This document shows, piece by piece, positions 41,154 to 53,035 of a stretch of DNA of 64,000 nucleotides. Each line of letters starts with the position of its first letter. Positions within the stretch are counted from its first letter, which is position 1. Source of the stretch: Diphasiastrum complanatum (lineage: Eukaryota > Streptophyta > Lycopodiopsida > Lycopodiales > Lycopodiaceae); the NCBI GenBank assembly GCA_029204225.1, contig CM055092.1, forward strand, positions 101,150,433-101,214,432, in the 5' to 3' direction. The notes beneath the pieces were generated by a model that had not been told where the DNA came from, searched no databases, and worked only from the letters and a program-made list of their open reading frames with translations. A program made the translations under genes and the position numbers.

Positions 41154-42650
41154 CTCCCTCTTGAACCTTGCAGCTTTGTTCGTTCAATCCAATTGCCCCT
41201 CTTTGCTTGGTAAAAAGTGGCTTGTCGAGCGGTTTTGTGAGGAGATCTGCAATCATACTTTCTGATTTTATGAACTGCACCTGGAGCTCTCCTTTCGAGA
41301 TCAAATCTTGAATGTGATGGTACTTTAGAGGAATGTGCTTCGTCTTTGAATGGAAGACAGGATCCTGGGACAGATAGATGGCACTCTGAGAGTCCATCAT
41401 CATCGTGCTTGGCCCCTCATTGTCTCCAACATCATCTGCAGTCACATTACCTCATTCGCCACTTTTGAGGCTACGACATACTCAGCTTTCAAGAGGATTA
41501 GGCTACCAGGGTTTGATTTTTGCATATCCAGCTGATTGCAGCTCCGCACGCTATTGTACATCCTCCAGTAATGGACTTGTTGTCATCCTTGCAGCTCGCC
41601 CAGCTCGCATCACTATAGTGATGCAACTCGAATCCTTTCTCTTCGTTTCTAGCTCTGTAGGTTAATCCAATATTCTGGGTACCCTTTAGATACTGTAGGA
41701 TTCATTTGGCCATTTTCCAATGTGCTAGACCAAGATTGGAATAGAATTGGCTCAATGCGTAAGCAGAGAAGGCAAGATCCAGTTTGGTACAGATTGTCAA
41801 GTACATCAAACTCTTGATTAAGTTCTGGTAGGATATACCTGCCATCTTCTATTCTTCCTCTTTCGTGAGCTAGGCTCCAGCTATCATTGGTGTGGCTTTC
41901 TCTTTGCAGTCCATCATGTGGTACTGCTTCAGCACTTTTCTGGCGTATTTTGACTGACTCAAGTGTATTTTGCCATTTGTTCAATCTCTTCTGATCTCCA
42001 GCCCTAGGCATTTTGTTGTTTCTCCAAGATCTATGATTTCGTAGCTTTCAGAAATATGACTCTTCGTGTCTTTGATCAGCATCAAAAAAATTTTTATCAT
42101 CAGCAAATCATCCATGAAAATGGTCAATATCACAAAATCCTACTCTTTTGATGTAGATATTACAGTCTGGTTGAGTAGGGTTGAAGTCTAGAGGCTTCAA
42201 AAGACCATCAAGCTTTTCGTACCAGGCCCGTGATGCCTGTTTTAGACCGTAGATGCATCTCTGCAATCGATAAACATATTGTCTATTGTCGGGGTCTTCA
42301 TAGCCTTCAGTTGCTTCATGAAGATTTCGTCCTCTAGATCTCTGTGGAGAAAGGCTGTTTTCATGTCAATCTGGTGAATTTTCAGATTGTATAGTGTGAC
42401 GTATGCAAGGAGTAGCCTTATGCTTGTCATTTTCACCATGGGCAAATATGTGTCGAAATAGTTGACACCATATCTCTGCGTGTAGCCCTTTGCGACAAGC
42501 CTGGCCTTGTAGCGGCAAATAGTGCCATCTAATTTTAGTTTTTTTCTTATATCCACTTGTAGTCGACTATTTTTCAGTTTTTTGGCAGGGGCTCTAATGT
42601 CCATGCCTCGTTTTACCATATCGACTCAATCTCCTCTAACATTGTCTGCT
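41154..42650 (-). pseudogene. C3 reverse transcriptase and RNase H
   Basis: RT motifs: KLDGTICRYKARLVAKGYTQ (42,535), QIDMKTAFLHRDLEDEIFMK (42,370), then after a frameshift IYGLKQASRAWYEKLDGLL (42,240) and FMDDLL (near 42,110). RNase H follows with YSDASWASCKDD (41,610), DSQSAIYLSQDPVFHSKTKH (41,385) and QFIKSESMIADLLTKPL. At least one frameshift near 42,300 and several TAG/TGA codons are present. Confidence 0.85.
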
Positions 42651-42903
42651 TCCAGAATTCTCTCTCTGGACTCTGAATAGCTTCTTGGTATGTTGTTGGC
42701 TCTTCTTTGAAGCTGCAGTACTCGAAATACGTGTCTTTGCTCCATTGAAGATTGTCAGAATAGTAGTTTGGAGCTCTTCTTTGTCTTCTTGACCTTCGAG
42801 GTTCGTTTCATCACTGCTCGAACATTTCTTGTTCGTGGAGTCGATCCTCTGTTTCCTGCTGCTCTAGAGTTTGGGGCTCTGCATTCTGATTTGATGTATG
42901 TCC

Positions 42904-43816
42904 TCAATCTCCCTCTTGAATACGCAGTAGTGTGAAGATCTCATGGCCTCTTTCGTCTTTCAGTCCAGAAAATGTGGACTCGTCAAACTTCACATCTCTG
43001 CTCGAAACAACCTTTTTCGTGGTTGGATCGTAGAGTCTGTAGACATGTGTTCCATTCGAGTAGTCGACCATGATTGTTTGTTCGGATTTGTTATCGAGCT
43101 TGCTTCTCTTTTCCTTTGGAATGTGCTTGTATGCTGCACCTCCAAACACTCGTACGTATGACAGAGCAGGCTTTCTGTCTGTCCACATTTCATATGGTGT
43201 TTTGTTCTCTAGTGCTATCATTGTAGATCTGTTCTGTAGGTGTACAACTGTAGCTATTGCCTCGACCCAAAATTGATCCGACAATTGAGCTTGTGCCGTC
43301 ATGCATCTGGCTCCTTTGACTAGCGTTCTATTTTCTCTTTCTGCCACACCTTTGTATTCTGGTGTGTATGCAGGAGTGAACTGGTATTTGATCCCCGGTT
43401 CTTCGCAGAATCTTGAAAATCCTGTGCTTTTGTATTCACCTCCATTGTCAGATCTAAGGATCTGTATCTTTTTCGAGGTTTGTCGCTCTGTGAATGCCAC
43501 AAACTTCTTGAAAGAATCAAATACTTCGGATTTTCTTCAAGTAGTAGATTGTGGTCATTTGGCTATAATCATCTATGAACGTTAGAAAATATCTTAAACC
43601 TGAGAGCGAATCTGTTTTCATTGGTCCACACACATCAGAGTGGATGAGCTCAAGAACTTCTTTGGCTCTTCTTTCCTCGTGTGTGAATGGATTTCGATGT
43701 TGCTTGCCTTTCTGACAAGCTTCGTAGAGCTCATCCTCTGGTCTTGAAATCTTGAGACCTGTGACAATGTCCTTTCTGCTCATGTCATACAAGCTCTGCA
43801 TGTTTAGATGATACAT
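42904..43816 (-). pseudogene. C3 integrase
   Basis: The zinc-finger end and core lie in two frames. 43,816-43,517 has the end of the HHCC region and the first catalytic Asp (ELIHSDVCGPMKTDSLSG). 43,500-42,904 has the second Asp (ILRSDNGGEYKSTGF) and the Glu (YKGVAERENRTLVKGA), then the C-terminal region (VFGGAAYKHIPKEKRSKLD). A one-base shift near 43,515 separates them. Confidence 0.9.
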
Positions 43817-43978
43817 TCTTCTATGCCAAAGCTGATCTTCGTTTTCTGAAGCATTTAATATGCTTTCAGAGTTGCTGATTATTTTGGCCTAGTAGAGATT
43901 TTCTTCTGTGCATCCGACCGTCAGCAACTTGTTTGTCGTCTTCTCGATCATATAGCAAGTGTTGTCGTCGAACAAAAT

Positions 43979-45148
43979 TCAAATGCCTAGATCTGCCATC
44001 TTGCAGACAGATAGCAGATCCTTTCTGAGTGAGAGCACATAGAGTGCTCCTGGCAGCTTTGCTTGGCCTGACAGTGTTCGTAGCTTTAAAGAGCCGATGC
44101 CTTTGACATCGTGTCTGCTTCCATCGCCTAGAATCACTACTATGTCATTTTCCAGTTTGCGAAAGTTGATCAAGATCTTCTTGTTGCAGGTTATGTGAGA
44201 TGTTGCTCCTGAATTGATGACTACATCGTAGTCGTGTTCAGAGTAGCTTGTCAAAGCTTCATCGAGTATTGTGAAAGCTTCGTCACCTCTTTTATCATCC
44301 TTTGATGACTCTGCAATGTTTGCCTTTTCAGCTTTGTTTTTTGTTTTTGGGTTGAATCTGCAGTCGTATGTAGAATGCCCTTTCTTCTTGCAGTGCATGC
44401 AAGGTATTGTTATATTAAACCAGTATTTGTTGGCCGTATGGCCTAGTTTGTGGCAGTGATCACAAGAAGAAGATTGTTGATTCGAGGACTTCATCTTCTC
44501 AAATCTTGGCTTGTTTTTGTTCTTCTTCTTTCCTTTCATGAAGAGAGCCTTCTCTTGATCACTACTTCCCTCTCCTTCGTCTCTCATCAGTCTCTCATCA
44601 GCAACAAGACTGACTGCTTTGTGGAATGTCATATTTGGTAGACTCAGTATGAGCATTCTTAGTAGTTGATAGGACGTCGGTAGAGATTTCATGAAGTACA
44701 TCAACTGCTGTGGTGCTAGGACCTGGTGCTCCTGTCCTGATGTAGCGAGTTGAGCGAAGATCATTCTGATCTTCTCAACATGCTGATCTAACTGGTTGCC
44801 ATCCCACCATATGGATCGCAGCTGATTGTGAAGGTGCATGACTGAAGCTGCAGTCCTCACTTCATACTTTTGTTTTAATCTTTTCCACACTGCATGGCTG
44901 CTTTTGCAGTCTTCAATATGCATGAGTAGATCTTCATTTATGGACAAAACGATGATCGCCATTGCCCGCTCATCCTTTTTTATCCATTCAGCTCTCCTCG
45001 AGTCTCCCTCTGGAGCCTGCACCTCTGAGAGCTCGGTCACTGGCTAGATGCCTTTGTCCTTCAGGAGTGTTTTGATTTTGAATTTCCAGATTTTGTAATT
45101 TGCACCATCAATACTGATTGCTACTCTGGTCTGGATTGTTGTAGCCAT
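43979..45148 (-). pseudogene. C3 gag and protease
   Basis: The start ATG at 45,148 gives MATTIQTRVAISIDGANYKI. A TAG near 45,043 interrupts the frame, after which it is open for 353 codons. Gag core: GNQLDQHVEKIRMIFAQLAT. Two zinc knuckles: CDHCHKLGHTANKYW (last Cys is Tyr) and CMHCKKKGHSTYDC. Protease: VVINSGATSHIT, where Asn replaces the catalytic Asp of the usual DSGAT. That change alone should inactivate the protease. Confidence 0.9.
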
Positions 45149-45198
45149 ATTGTGTTGTCTGGAAGAATCACTGCTGGGATATCACTAGTGATAATCTG

Positions 45199-45213
45199 TA
45201 GGCTTTGATACCA
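45199..45213 (-). other. C3 primer binding site
   Basis: On the minus strand it is TGGTATCAAAGCC, the initiator-Met type with one substitution, directly after the LTR end. Confidence 0.85.
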
Positions 45214-45609
45214 TGTCGCGGAAGCTTATTATTGTTTCATGTTCGTCCTCTCTTCTAATTCGTGAACAATTTTCTGTCTTTGAAGTTTCTTTTCGTGCGA
45301 AAGCTCTTAGGGGATCCCAGACACTTGACTATGCATCACAGAACATATTTTATTCTAGCAATCAAGAGACACGGCACAAGGCCAAGAGATACACAAAATA
45401 GAGCGACTATATTGTCAGTTTGGTTTAAGAGTGAGATCGTCAGCGTCTCGCTCGTTGGTGGATTGACTCTCTACTCTTTCGCTGTGTTCTACTCGTTGGC
45501 AAACTTTCATGCACAACTATGGTATTTTTGCTTTCTTGCTCTATTCGCTACGTCTCTCTCTGTTTCTTACAGATCTCTGTATTCACTATCTCTCTTCTTA
45601 CAATTATGA
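45214..45609 (-). repeat. C3 5' LTR, truncated
   Basis: It carries the R/U5 half shared with the other family C LTRs (GCGTCTCGCTCGTTGGTGG, CTCGTTGGCAAACTTTCATG). It ends abruptly at the border with the right arm of the 1-kb inverted repeat. Confidence 0.75.
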
Positions 45610-46590
45610 TATCTGTAGAGATATGCTATGTAGTGAATCTTTGTGGGATCATAAAAGCCTTTTGTACAAACTTTTAATCCTATGGATCTACAAAGTATTC
45701 CATAAACTAAGTTATTCACATGCATAAACTAGTTGTTGGTACATAGGCATATTGATGAGAATTGTGTTTGAGACAATTTCTCGCTGGGTTATAGTAATTT
45801 CTCATTGAGAATTGCTTATTAACCTAGGATTGATTTAGAATCAGATTAAATGTGGTGTTTTGGTACCACACCTAGAGATTTAAATATTTTTTGAATCCGA
45901 TACAACTAACCAGGTCAGAAGCGCTACTTCTGAGTTAGTTGTTGGAAATCAACAATATAATCTTACTTATGGATATTGCTTATAAGTCACATTGTCTATG
46001 AGTCATTTTGGACTCGTTTACAGATGTGTGTGCATAGAATACACGCAATCTTTTGGGACTTATCTTTTCCCGTTCGGAAAGGATGGAATGCTATCCCGGA
46101 AGAGTCAGAAGAGTTGGATAGTTGTTTGTCAAAAATTAGAACTTCACGTAATGAGGTTTCGGTAAATCTTAAGTTATTCTAGATTACAACTTAAGAGGAA
46201 AATCTAGACGTATTCTAGATTGGACCCTAACTTTGGAATGACAATTTGTGCCATGTCTAAAGTAAGGGCTTTTTTTTTTATTACAATCCTTATATTGGCA
46301 CCGTGTGTGAGCTGTAAAAGTTTGGAACTTTTTAGATGGAAAGGACTTTGTGAACAGCTCATGTGTCTTTTAAGAATTGTAATACACTCTTATGATATGG
46401 TATGGTCTCAAAAATCTGGATAGTTGGGATTGGTGCATCATAACTCAGATTCTAGGAAATACCTAATCCATAGGAGAGGATAGTATTCATACCCTGGATG
46501 AATAAACAGGTTAGTGGAATTTTGGTACGACTGATCACCTTACCAAATCGACTATGTTTATTCGGGTATAGACCAAGAAATTATAGAGTG
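45609..46590 (-). repeat. Right arm of the 1-kb dispersed inverted repeat
   Basis: This is the reverse complement of 33,195-34,187, with scattered substitutions and small gaps. It begins exactly where the C3 LTR is cut, so it either inserted there or marks a rearrangement border. Confidence 0.8.
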
Positions 46591-47289
46591 TCTATTTAGG
46601 CTTTGTAGATGACCAAAGTGACATTATGAACATTCGCGATTCGAACTTCAGGGGTCACTTTTGGTGGCCGTATTTGCTAAACTAGAGATGACTATGAACT
46701 TAAAGTTCTTCTAATCATTGGTAGTTGACTTCTTTTATTGAGTATAGGATGAGAATTCGATGAATTATGATTGACGAATCATAGTTCAGATTCTAGTTAT
46801 ACTTTATTGTTTAAAAGAAAGGATTACCTGGGTGATCAGAAGATCAGTTAAGATATGTATTCATATTTTTTTAACAATCTCCTCGGAGAGGAAGTTATCC
46901 TTGATGGAGATTGAGTTATAGTAAGCATTTGGCTACCGGTTATAGCCCTTGCATGCTTATGTATAGTTTTTAACCTATATCACCCAATGCGGTAGAGATT
47001 CAAACATTCAAAGTAAAGAGAATAGCGAATTTACTACATGATATGCAGGAAATGCAACGGATTACACGTGAGAGTGTCTAGTGTACCCAAGATGGGGACC
47101 GACTTTATGCAAGTTTGAAAAGAACACTGAGGGACTTCCAAGTGGGGGGTTTGGTATTTTTTGAGAATCTCGATGGATTCAAGTGTAATGGGTACCGGCT
47201 AGCATTACTAACTGTCCCCTATATATAAAGGATTGTTTAAGATCTTGAAAAAGATCAGATGCTTAGCCTCCCAATCGGAACTCCTGGAC
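46591..47289. other. Stretch with no recognised feature
   Basis: No coding motif was seen. It may be the upstream part of the Athila-like LTR that follows. Confidence 0.4.
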
Positions 47290-47705
47290 GTGAGGCCAAT
47301 CAAAGCCTGATTAATTAGAAAGTCAACAAAAGGACTTTAGGCCTTTTTGCAGGACTTTTAATGTCGCAGGACCTAAATGTCAAGTTAGTAAAGTAGGGGT
47401 TCCCACCAAAATTCAATTTCAAATTGGCTCCTTCCAATTATTGAATGGGTTCCCACTCTTTTTCTAATTTGAACAGTTAGGGAGGTGGGAATTAGCCAAT
47501 AGGAATTTGATGGTGCCATACCTATAAGAGCCAAACCTTATCGCACCAATCCTGCCTATCACGAGAAGTTCGAGAAGATATTCAAAAGCTTCTCGATGCT
47601 GGTTTCATTTATGAAATCGAGCACACCAGTTGGGTATCACCAATTGTGGTGGTACCAAAGAAAAATGGTAAACTTCGTATCTGCGTAGATTTGAAGAAAT
47701 TGTCA
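47290..47705 (+). pseudogene. Athila/Tat-like LTR fragment joined to an RT start
   Basis: 47,320-47,530 matches the LTR segment at 49,630-49,840 (AAAGGACTTTAGGCCTTTTT, GAATGGGTTCCCACTCTTTT). At about 47,540 it passes straight into the RT entry region (LLDAGFIYEIEHTSWVSPIV, VVPKKNGKLRICVDLKKL), so the gag and protease are deleted. It is cut on the right by a minus-strand copia. Confidence 0.75.
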
Positions 47706-49500
47706 AGTTCAGCATGTTGAAGAACTTCTGATGCTTGATCCTGGGAAGCGCTTTGGTGAAGATGTGCGATCAATTATGTTGTGGAGTAGTATTGAAGGAT
47801 CACTTGCCTCGAGAAAACTTTTTCCTAAATGAAACAATACTAGATTTCTATGTGCCTGGATTTGCCATCTAGGATTCAGTGACAGTGAAATACAACTCAA
47901 GTTGTCACATAGAATGGTGGTAGCATTGAATTGAGTGTGATGTAAAGTCATGAAGTAATAACCTGATTCATACAATTTCCTCTGAAGTTTGATATGTTGT
48001 GATGTACTTTTTTTTGGTCGAAAAAAGCGCAACTGATTTCTGCTTCCTTGACTTCCACGAAATTGATCCCCCTGTCAGATAGAAACAGAACTCGGAGGTA
48101 GATTTTCTAGTAGAGACTATTCCTCCTCAATTTGAGTTAGAGTAGCCTCGCAAGATGAGTGAGTTGATAACATTTCCATCATAACACAAAATGTGATCTA
48201 AACTTCCTTGAATATATCTCATCACTCTCTTTAATGCTTTCCAATTAGAGATCCTAGGTTTAGACATGAATTGACTTAACATGCTAATAGGGTATGCTAG
48301 ATCTGGTCTAGTACACAACATTGCATATATCAAAGATCCTATAAGTGAATGATAACTTCGCTAAGTCACTTCACTATCAGAATCAGCACAAGTAGGATTA
48401 CTCAATACTATACTTGGATCCATTGGAGTATCAATTGGTTTGCAATCAGACATATAAAATATTTTTAAAATGCCTTTTAGATATGCTTGCTGGATAAGAT
48501 AGACCTTCTTTTGAAGTCTATTTCTAGTAATGTGAGTTCCTAGCAAAGAAAACAGCTCCTAAATCAGTCATGTTAAATTCCTTTGACAGATTACTCTTAG
48601 TAGTGTGCAGAAGAGAAGTGTAGTTAGACAAGATAAATGCATCATCTATGTAAAGAGCTATGGGAACTGAATGGATACCTATATGCTTGAAATAAATATT
48701 ACAGTCAGCTGAATTGTTTGCAAAACCCAATTAAATGAGATAAGAGTTGATTCTATCGAACCATGCTCTGGCGGCCTGTTTTAGACTGTATATTGTTTTG
48801 TGCAGTTTGCACACTTTGTGCTCTTGGACTTTGACTTTGAATCCTTCCGGTTGGAAGGTACACAACTTTTTTTCAATGTTGCCATTGAGAAATACTGCCT
48901 TGACATCCATTTGGTGCATCTTGACGTCTTCCACGGCTGCTAATGCAATTAGAGTCATGATTGACTGCATTTTGACAACAAGATCGAAAATTTCTTGATA
49001 ATCCACTCCTTGGACTTGAGTGAATCCTTTAGCCACCAGCGGTGCTTTCCATTTAGCAATGGAACCATCAGATTTGATCTTTTTCTTGAAGATCCACTTG
49101 TTGTCGATAACTCTCTTGTGAGTGGGGAAGTCGACCAGTGTTCAGGTCCCGTTCATCAAAAGTGAGTTGTACTCACTTTCCATAGCTTATTGCCACTCCA
49201 CAGCATCCTTGGAATAAATTGCTTCGGCTAGGCTCTCTAGTTCTTCTGATGAAGTCCATAATGATGGAAATGTATAAACTTTGTAAGTTTTATGTTCATC
49301 AGGATAGCCAATGAAAATACATTTATTTGTCCTATGATCCAGCTTCTTCCTAAGTTGTGTAGGAATGTGAACAAAACATATACAACCAAAGATTTGAAGA
49401 AGCTAAGAGTTTCTATCTTTCAAAGCCTGAGCATTTTTCTTAGTTTTTCCTTGCTATTTTTTCTCACTATTGCATTTTAAACTATGTTTCGCACAATTTG
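47706..49500 (-). pseudogene. Second Ty1/copia family: integrase end, RT and RNase H
   Basis: Minus-strand order: integrase C-terminal region (QLRKKLDHRTNKCIFIGYPD near 49,350), RT start (VIDNKWIFKKKIKSDGSIAK), AKGFTQVQGVDYQEIFD (49,030), MDVKAVFLNGNIEKKLC, YIDDAFILSNYTSLLHTT (the RT active site, near 48,640), then TRPDLAYPISMLSQFMSKP and RNase H remnants (CDNLSCISLSLNP). Many stops are present. Gag, protease and LTRs are absent. Confidence 0.85.
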
Positions 49501-49512
49501 CATTTTTGAACT

Positions 49513-50299
49513 TGTTGGAGTATTTGTGGATCCCAAGACAATCCTAACCCTAGTTAATAAGTGAGAGGAATTTGGCATCCTGCGTGTGTAAGTACAACCC
49601 GATGATCACATAGTTATTTGATAATTAGGAAGTTAATAAAAGGACTTTAGGCCTTTTTGCGGGACTTTAATGTCACAGGCCTAAATGCCAAGTTAGTGAA
49701 TAAAGTTGGGACTCTTACCAAAATTGGTTCAAATTTAAATTCAAATTGGTTTCCTCCAATTTTGAATGGGTTCCCACTCTTTTTTAAGTTTGAATAGTTA
49801 GGGAGGTAGAAGTGGGCCAATAGGATTTTGAAACCAAGGTCCTCCACTCTACTATAAATACTGCCAAACTCAAGTTTGGAAAACATGTTCCATCTTTTCT
49901 TCAATACAAGCAAATTGGTTCTCTTCTGAAGTGGATGTGGAATGTCCTTGCTCTCTAACTCTTTTCCTCCATCTCTCATGCTTTTGTTGTGTTTGATAAT
50001 TGTTGGATCTGAATATTATTGGGATTGCATGTTCTTATGCATTTTGTGAGAGAGAAGGGGAGAAAGAGAAAGAATAAGCTATCTTTATTGTGGATCGTAG
50101 TATTAATGGTTGTAGTGCTAATGCTTAGGGTTAAAGGATGTTAGAGATAGATGTGGATCTTCCATTCATGTTAAAATTTGAGATATGCTATCACTCTCAT
50201 GGGAACGAATCTAGGCATGACAACTAACTTCATCTCCTTGATACTAGATTGATTAGATCTTGGGTTGAGGGTAGGCAAGGAAAGAAACCCACTACGATT
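49513..50299 (+). repeat. LTR of an Athila/Tat-like Ty3 element
   Basis: It starts TGTTGGAGTATTTGTGGATC and ends near AAACCCACTACGA, just before the primer site. A TATAAATACTG box lies near 49,852. No second full copy is in the window. Confidence 0.7.
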
Positions 50300-50300
50300 T

Positions 50301-50318
50301 TGGCGCCGTTGTCAAGGA
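50301..50318 (+). other. Athila-type primer binding site
   Basis: TGGCGCCGTTGTCAAGGA closely matches the primer site of plant Athila-group elements, usually assigned to tRNA-Asp. It differs from the initiator-Met sites of the other elements here. Confidence 0.75.
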
Positions 50319-50667
50319 GCTACACCAATTTTCCAGTTTGCAGCATGTTTGTTGGATAACATTGTTGAACCTTCGCTGACTCAACCTTCGTCTATAAAAA
50401 CCTTCGCCAGTACTATTTTTAGGTTTTGATTTTCCAGATCAGGACTTTGTAAAACTTTGATCGATTCTGTTACAGTTTGATTCTGATTTTGAGAATTCAT
50501 CATTTTTAGAAGTGTCGATCACTGGATTATAGATCTTTTTTCAAAAAAAACAAATTAAAAAATTTGATTGTTGTCAAGTGAAAGAAATTTTGCAGATCTG
50601 AACTGAGATAGTTCTTGATTGAAAATCTAAATCCAATCTCATTGTCTGATTGATTTGTTTCGAAAAA

Positions 50668-51750
50668 ATGGTTGCTCTTGAGGTGCTCCTCAAGAAGTCA
50701 ATCCAATCATTGTTAGGAGAGCATCCCATTTGGATCTACCTAAATATAATGGATTAATAGATCTAGTTAGATTCTCCAGATCTATGCTAAATCTTGTGAA
50801 GTCTATGACGAAGTCTTTCCTCAAAATAAACTTAAGCCTTTTCCTATGGCCCTAATGGGTGCAGCACAAGATTGGTACTACAATCAAGATGAGACTGAGC
50901 GTACTGCTTATTACCATTTTAATCCTTGGATTATCTAGCAACGATATGCCCAGATGAGATATCAAGAACTCCTTTACGGAAAGGATCATGCAGCCAAACC
51001 TCATCTTGGGTATCTGGAGAGATTAGCTTTACTAGCCTCATCAACACAACTGGCTCCTCCTGCTAATCTGATGGAACCAGATCCTTACAGAGGTAACGAG
51101 CAATGGAATTATAGTAATGATAGCGATCCTTTAGAATAGTATGCTATTTATGTTGTCGCACAACAACAAGCATCTAGAAATTGGACCAAAGTGCCGCTTG
51201 GATGCTTTGCATGTGGAGAAAATCATAGAGTTGCATAATGTCCAAATAAAGGCAAATATGTACCATTCTATCGTGGCTGTGGTTATAGGCATTGCTACAA
51301 GGAGTGTCCAGCAAGACCGAAGCCACTGCCGGTCACAACTCCTGTAAATTTGATAACAATCAAGCAAAGACCAGTAGTTCAACCTGAACCAAGTATACCC
51401 TTGATGGTGGTTACTAGAGCTCATAAGCAGAAAGAACCGGTATCAGATCCAGAACTTGCTGATTCTATACCATTAACTGATATACCAACAGCATCTGGAG
51501 TCTATCCAAATCTCCATGTATAAAAGAAAAGATATCAGGATATAAGACAATGTATTAAACAATTGCAAGAAGAAGAGGAGCTTGAAGCCACTAGAGTAGT
51601 AGCCGAAGTTTGTTCTTCACCAGTGCAACCACCGAATAATCCACGTATAGATAAATTGCATCATGATGAAGAACCCTTCAAGATGGCTGAACTGGAAGCG
51701 CTGCAGACATAACTCCTCATGAGTATTTTGTCTAGTAAGATAAATATTAC
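50668..51750 (+). pseudogene. Athila/Tat-like gag
   Basis: Frames broken by stops include the gag core (KPFPMALMGAAQDWYYNQDE, RYQELLYGKDHAAKPHLGYL) and two zinc knuckles near 51,200-51,310 (CFACGENHRVA, stop, CP; then CGYRHCYKECP). A long hydrophilic region follows. At least six stops or shifts are present. Confidence 0.75.
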
Positions 51751-51797
51751 GTTGGGAGAATTCTTGAAGTTGGTGCCAATCGCAAAAGAAAGTATTA

Positions 51798-52460
51798 GTG
51801 CAAAAGTTAACTCAAACTGAATCAGAAGCCAATCAAGAACCACTTTTTTGTGCTAGATTTGAAGAATCTAATGAGGTACTCCATGTCGGAGTAGCTTGGA
51901 AAAGTGAGCAAAAAAATATCACTCTGCCGATACAACATAGACAATTTTCTAAAGAAACAGTTGTGATAGATGGAGGTTCGGGAGTTAACTTGATCTCAAC
52001 AAAGCTATGTGCAAAATGGGGCCTTACAAAAATTAAGCTTGCGACTTTTGCCATTAAGCTAGCTGATCAAACTACAGTTCGTCCGTGGGGAATGGTTTAA
52101 GACATACTTGTCAAAATTGCTGGAGTACAATTTTCATTACTTTTGTAGTAATGGACTTTCTTGACGCACCAAATGTCTATCGAGTCTTACTGGCACGTCC
52201 ATGGTTACGAGTTGCGCAAATGATTCATAACTGGGGTACCGGAAAAATCACTTTTGAAAATCGTGAACATGCAATCAAAGTGGATCCTATAACTTGGACT
52301 ATCAGACTAGCCGTCCAAAAAGAGGATGATGATTCATTAAAAATGGATCATACCTGCGATCGACCAGTCAAAAATTGGGGAGTTCATTATGACTCTCAAA
52401 CTGATACTGTCAACTGGAGTCAAGCTCTTGCAACAATTGATTGTACAGTAGGATATATGT
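51798..52460 (+). pseudogene. Athila/Tat-like protease region
   Basis: The retropepsin loop is VVIDGGSGVNLISTKLC (51,960-52,010), with Gly-Gly-Ser in place of the usual D-S/T-G but typical of this lineage (D-GGSGVN). The frame breaks at 52,100 and continues with ITFVVMDFLDAPNVYRVLLA then RPWLRVAQMIHNWGTGKI, the family's protease end. Confidence 0.75.
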
Positions 52461-53035
52461 GTCAATAAGATAATCAGTCCAACTTGAGCGAGATTTCATT
52501 ATTGGATCAAACTTTGGATACACCGACCATCTTTCCTTTGAATGTGCTGAATGTAGCTTGGATATCAATGGAACCCATACCATATCCAATTGAAGATGAA
52601 TTTATTCATGTGAGTCACGCCTTGACTTATGAGGACATTGCAAAACTTATTGATGAGCAGTTTCTAAATCACAGGGATCCTACCAGATTTGGAGTACGTG
52701 ATATTTTCGATGAATCAACAATAAAACTGTCAAAAGTAGTTATATAAAAGGAAGACAAGATCATAGGATCAATAACAAAGAAACAAGCTAAGCAACATTA
52801 TAATATGGTCCTAAAATGAGAAAATCCACCTCAAAAGGTTGATTCCAAGACTCTGCCACCCTTACTGGATAAAGACAAAGGGAAAGTCAAGGATAATTCT
52901 TCAAGTCAGAATTCTCACGAGACATCACTGTCCAGGAAGTCATCGCCTCCACAATCGATTCCTGCCAAGAAAACTAAACGAAAATCCATGTCTAATCCTT
53001 TTGACAAAGAACAATAAGAGGAAGTCCAACATGAT

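Larger units (their letters stand above)
41076..45609 (-). mobile_element. Ty1/copia element C3, nearly complete
   Basis: This minus-strand element has LTR remnant, primer site, gag, protease, integrase, RT, RNase H, polypurine tract and LTR remnant in the copia order (integrase before RT). Both LTRs are defective: the 5' one (45,214-45,609) is cut at the 1-kb inverted repeat, and the 3' one is only about 78 bp. Stops and frameshifts in the RT region make it inactive. Confidence 0.9.
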
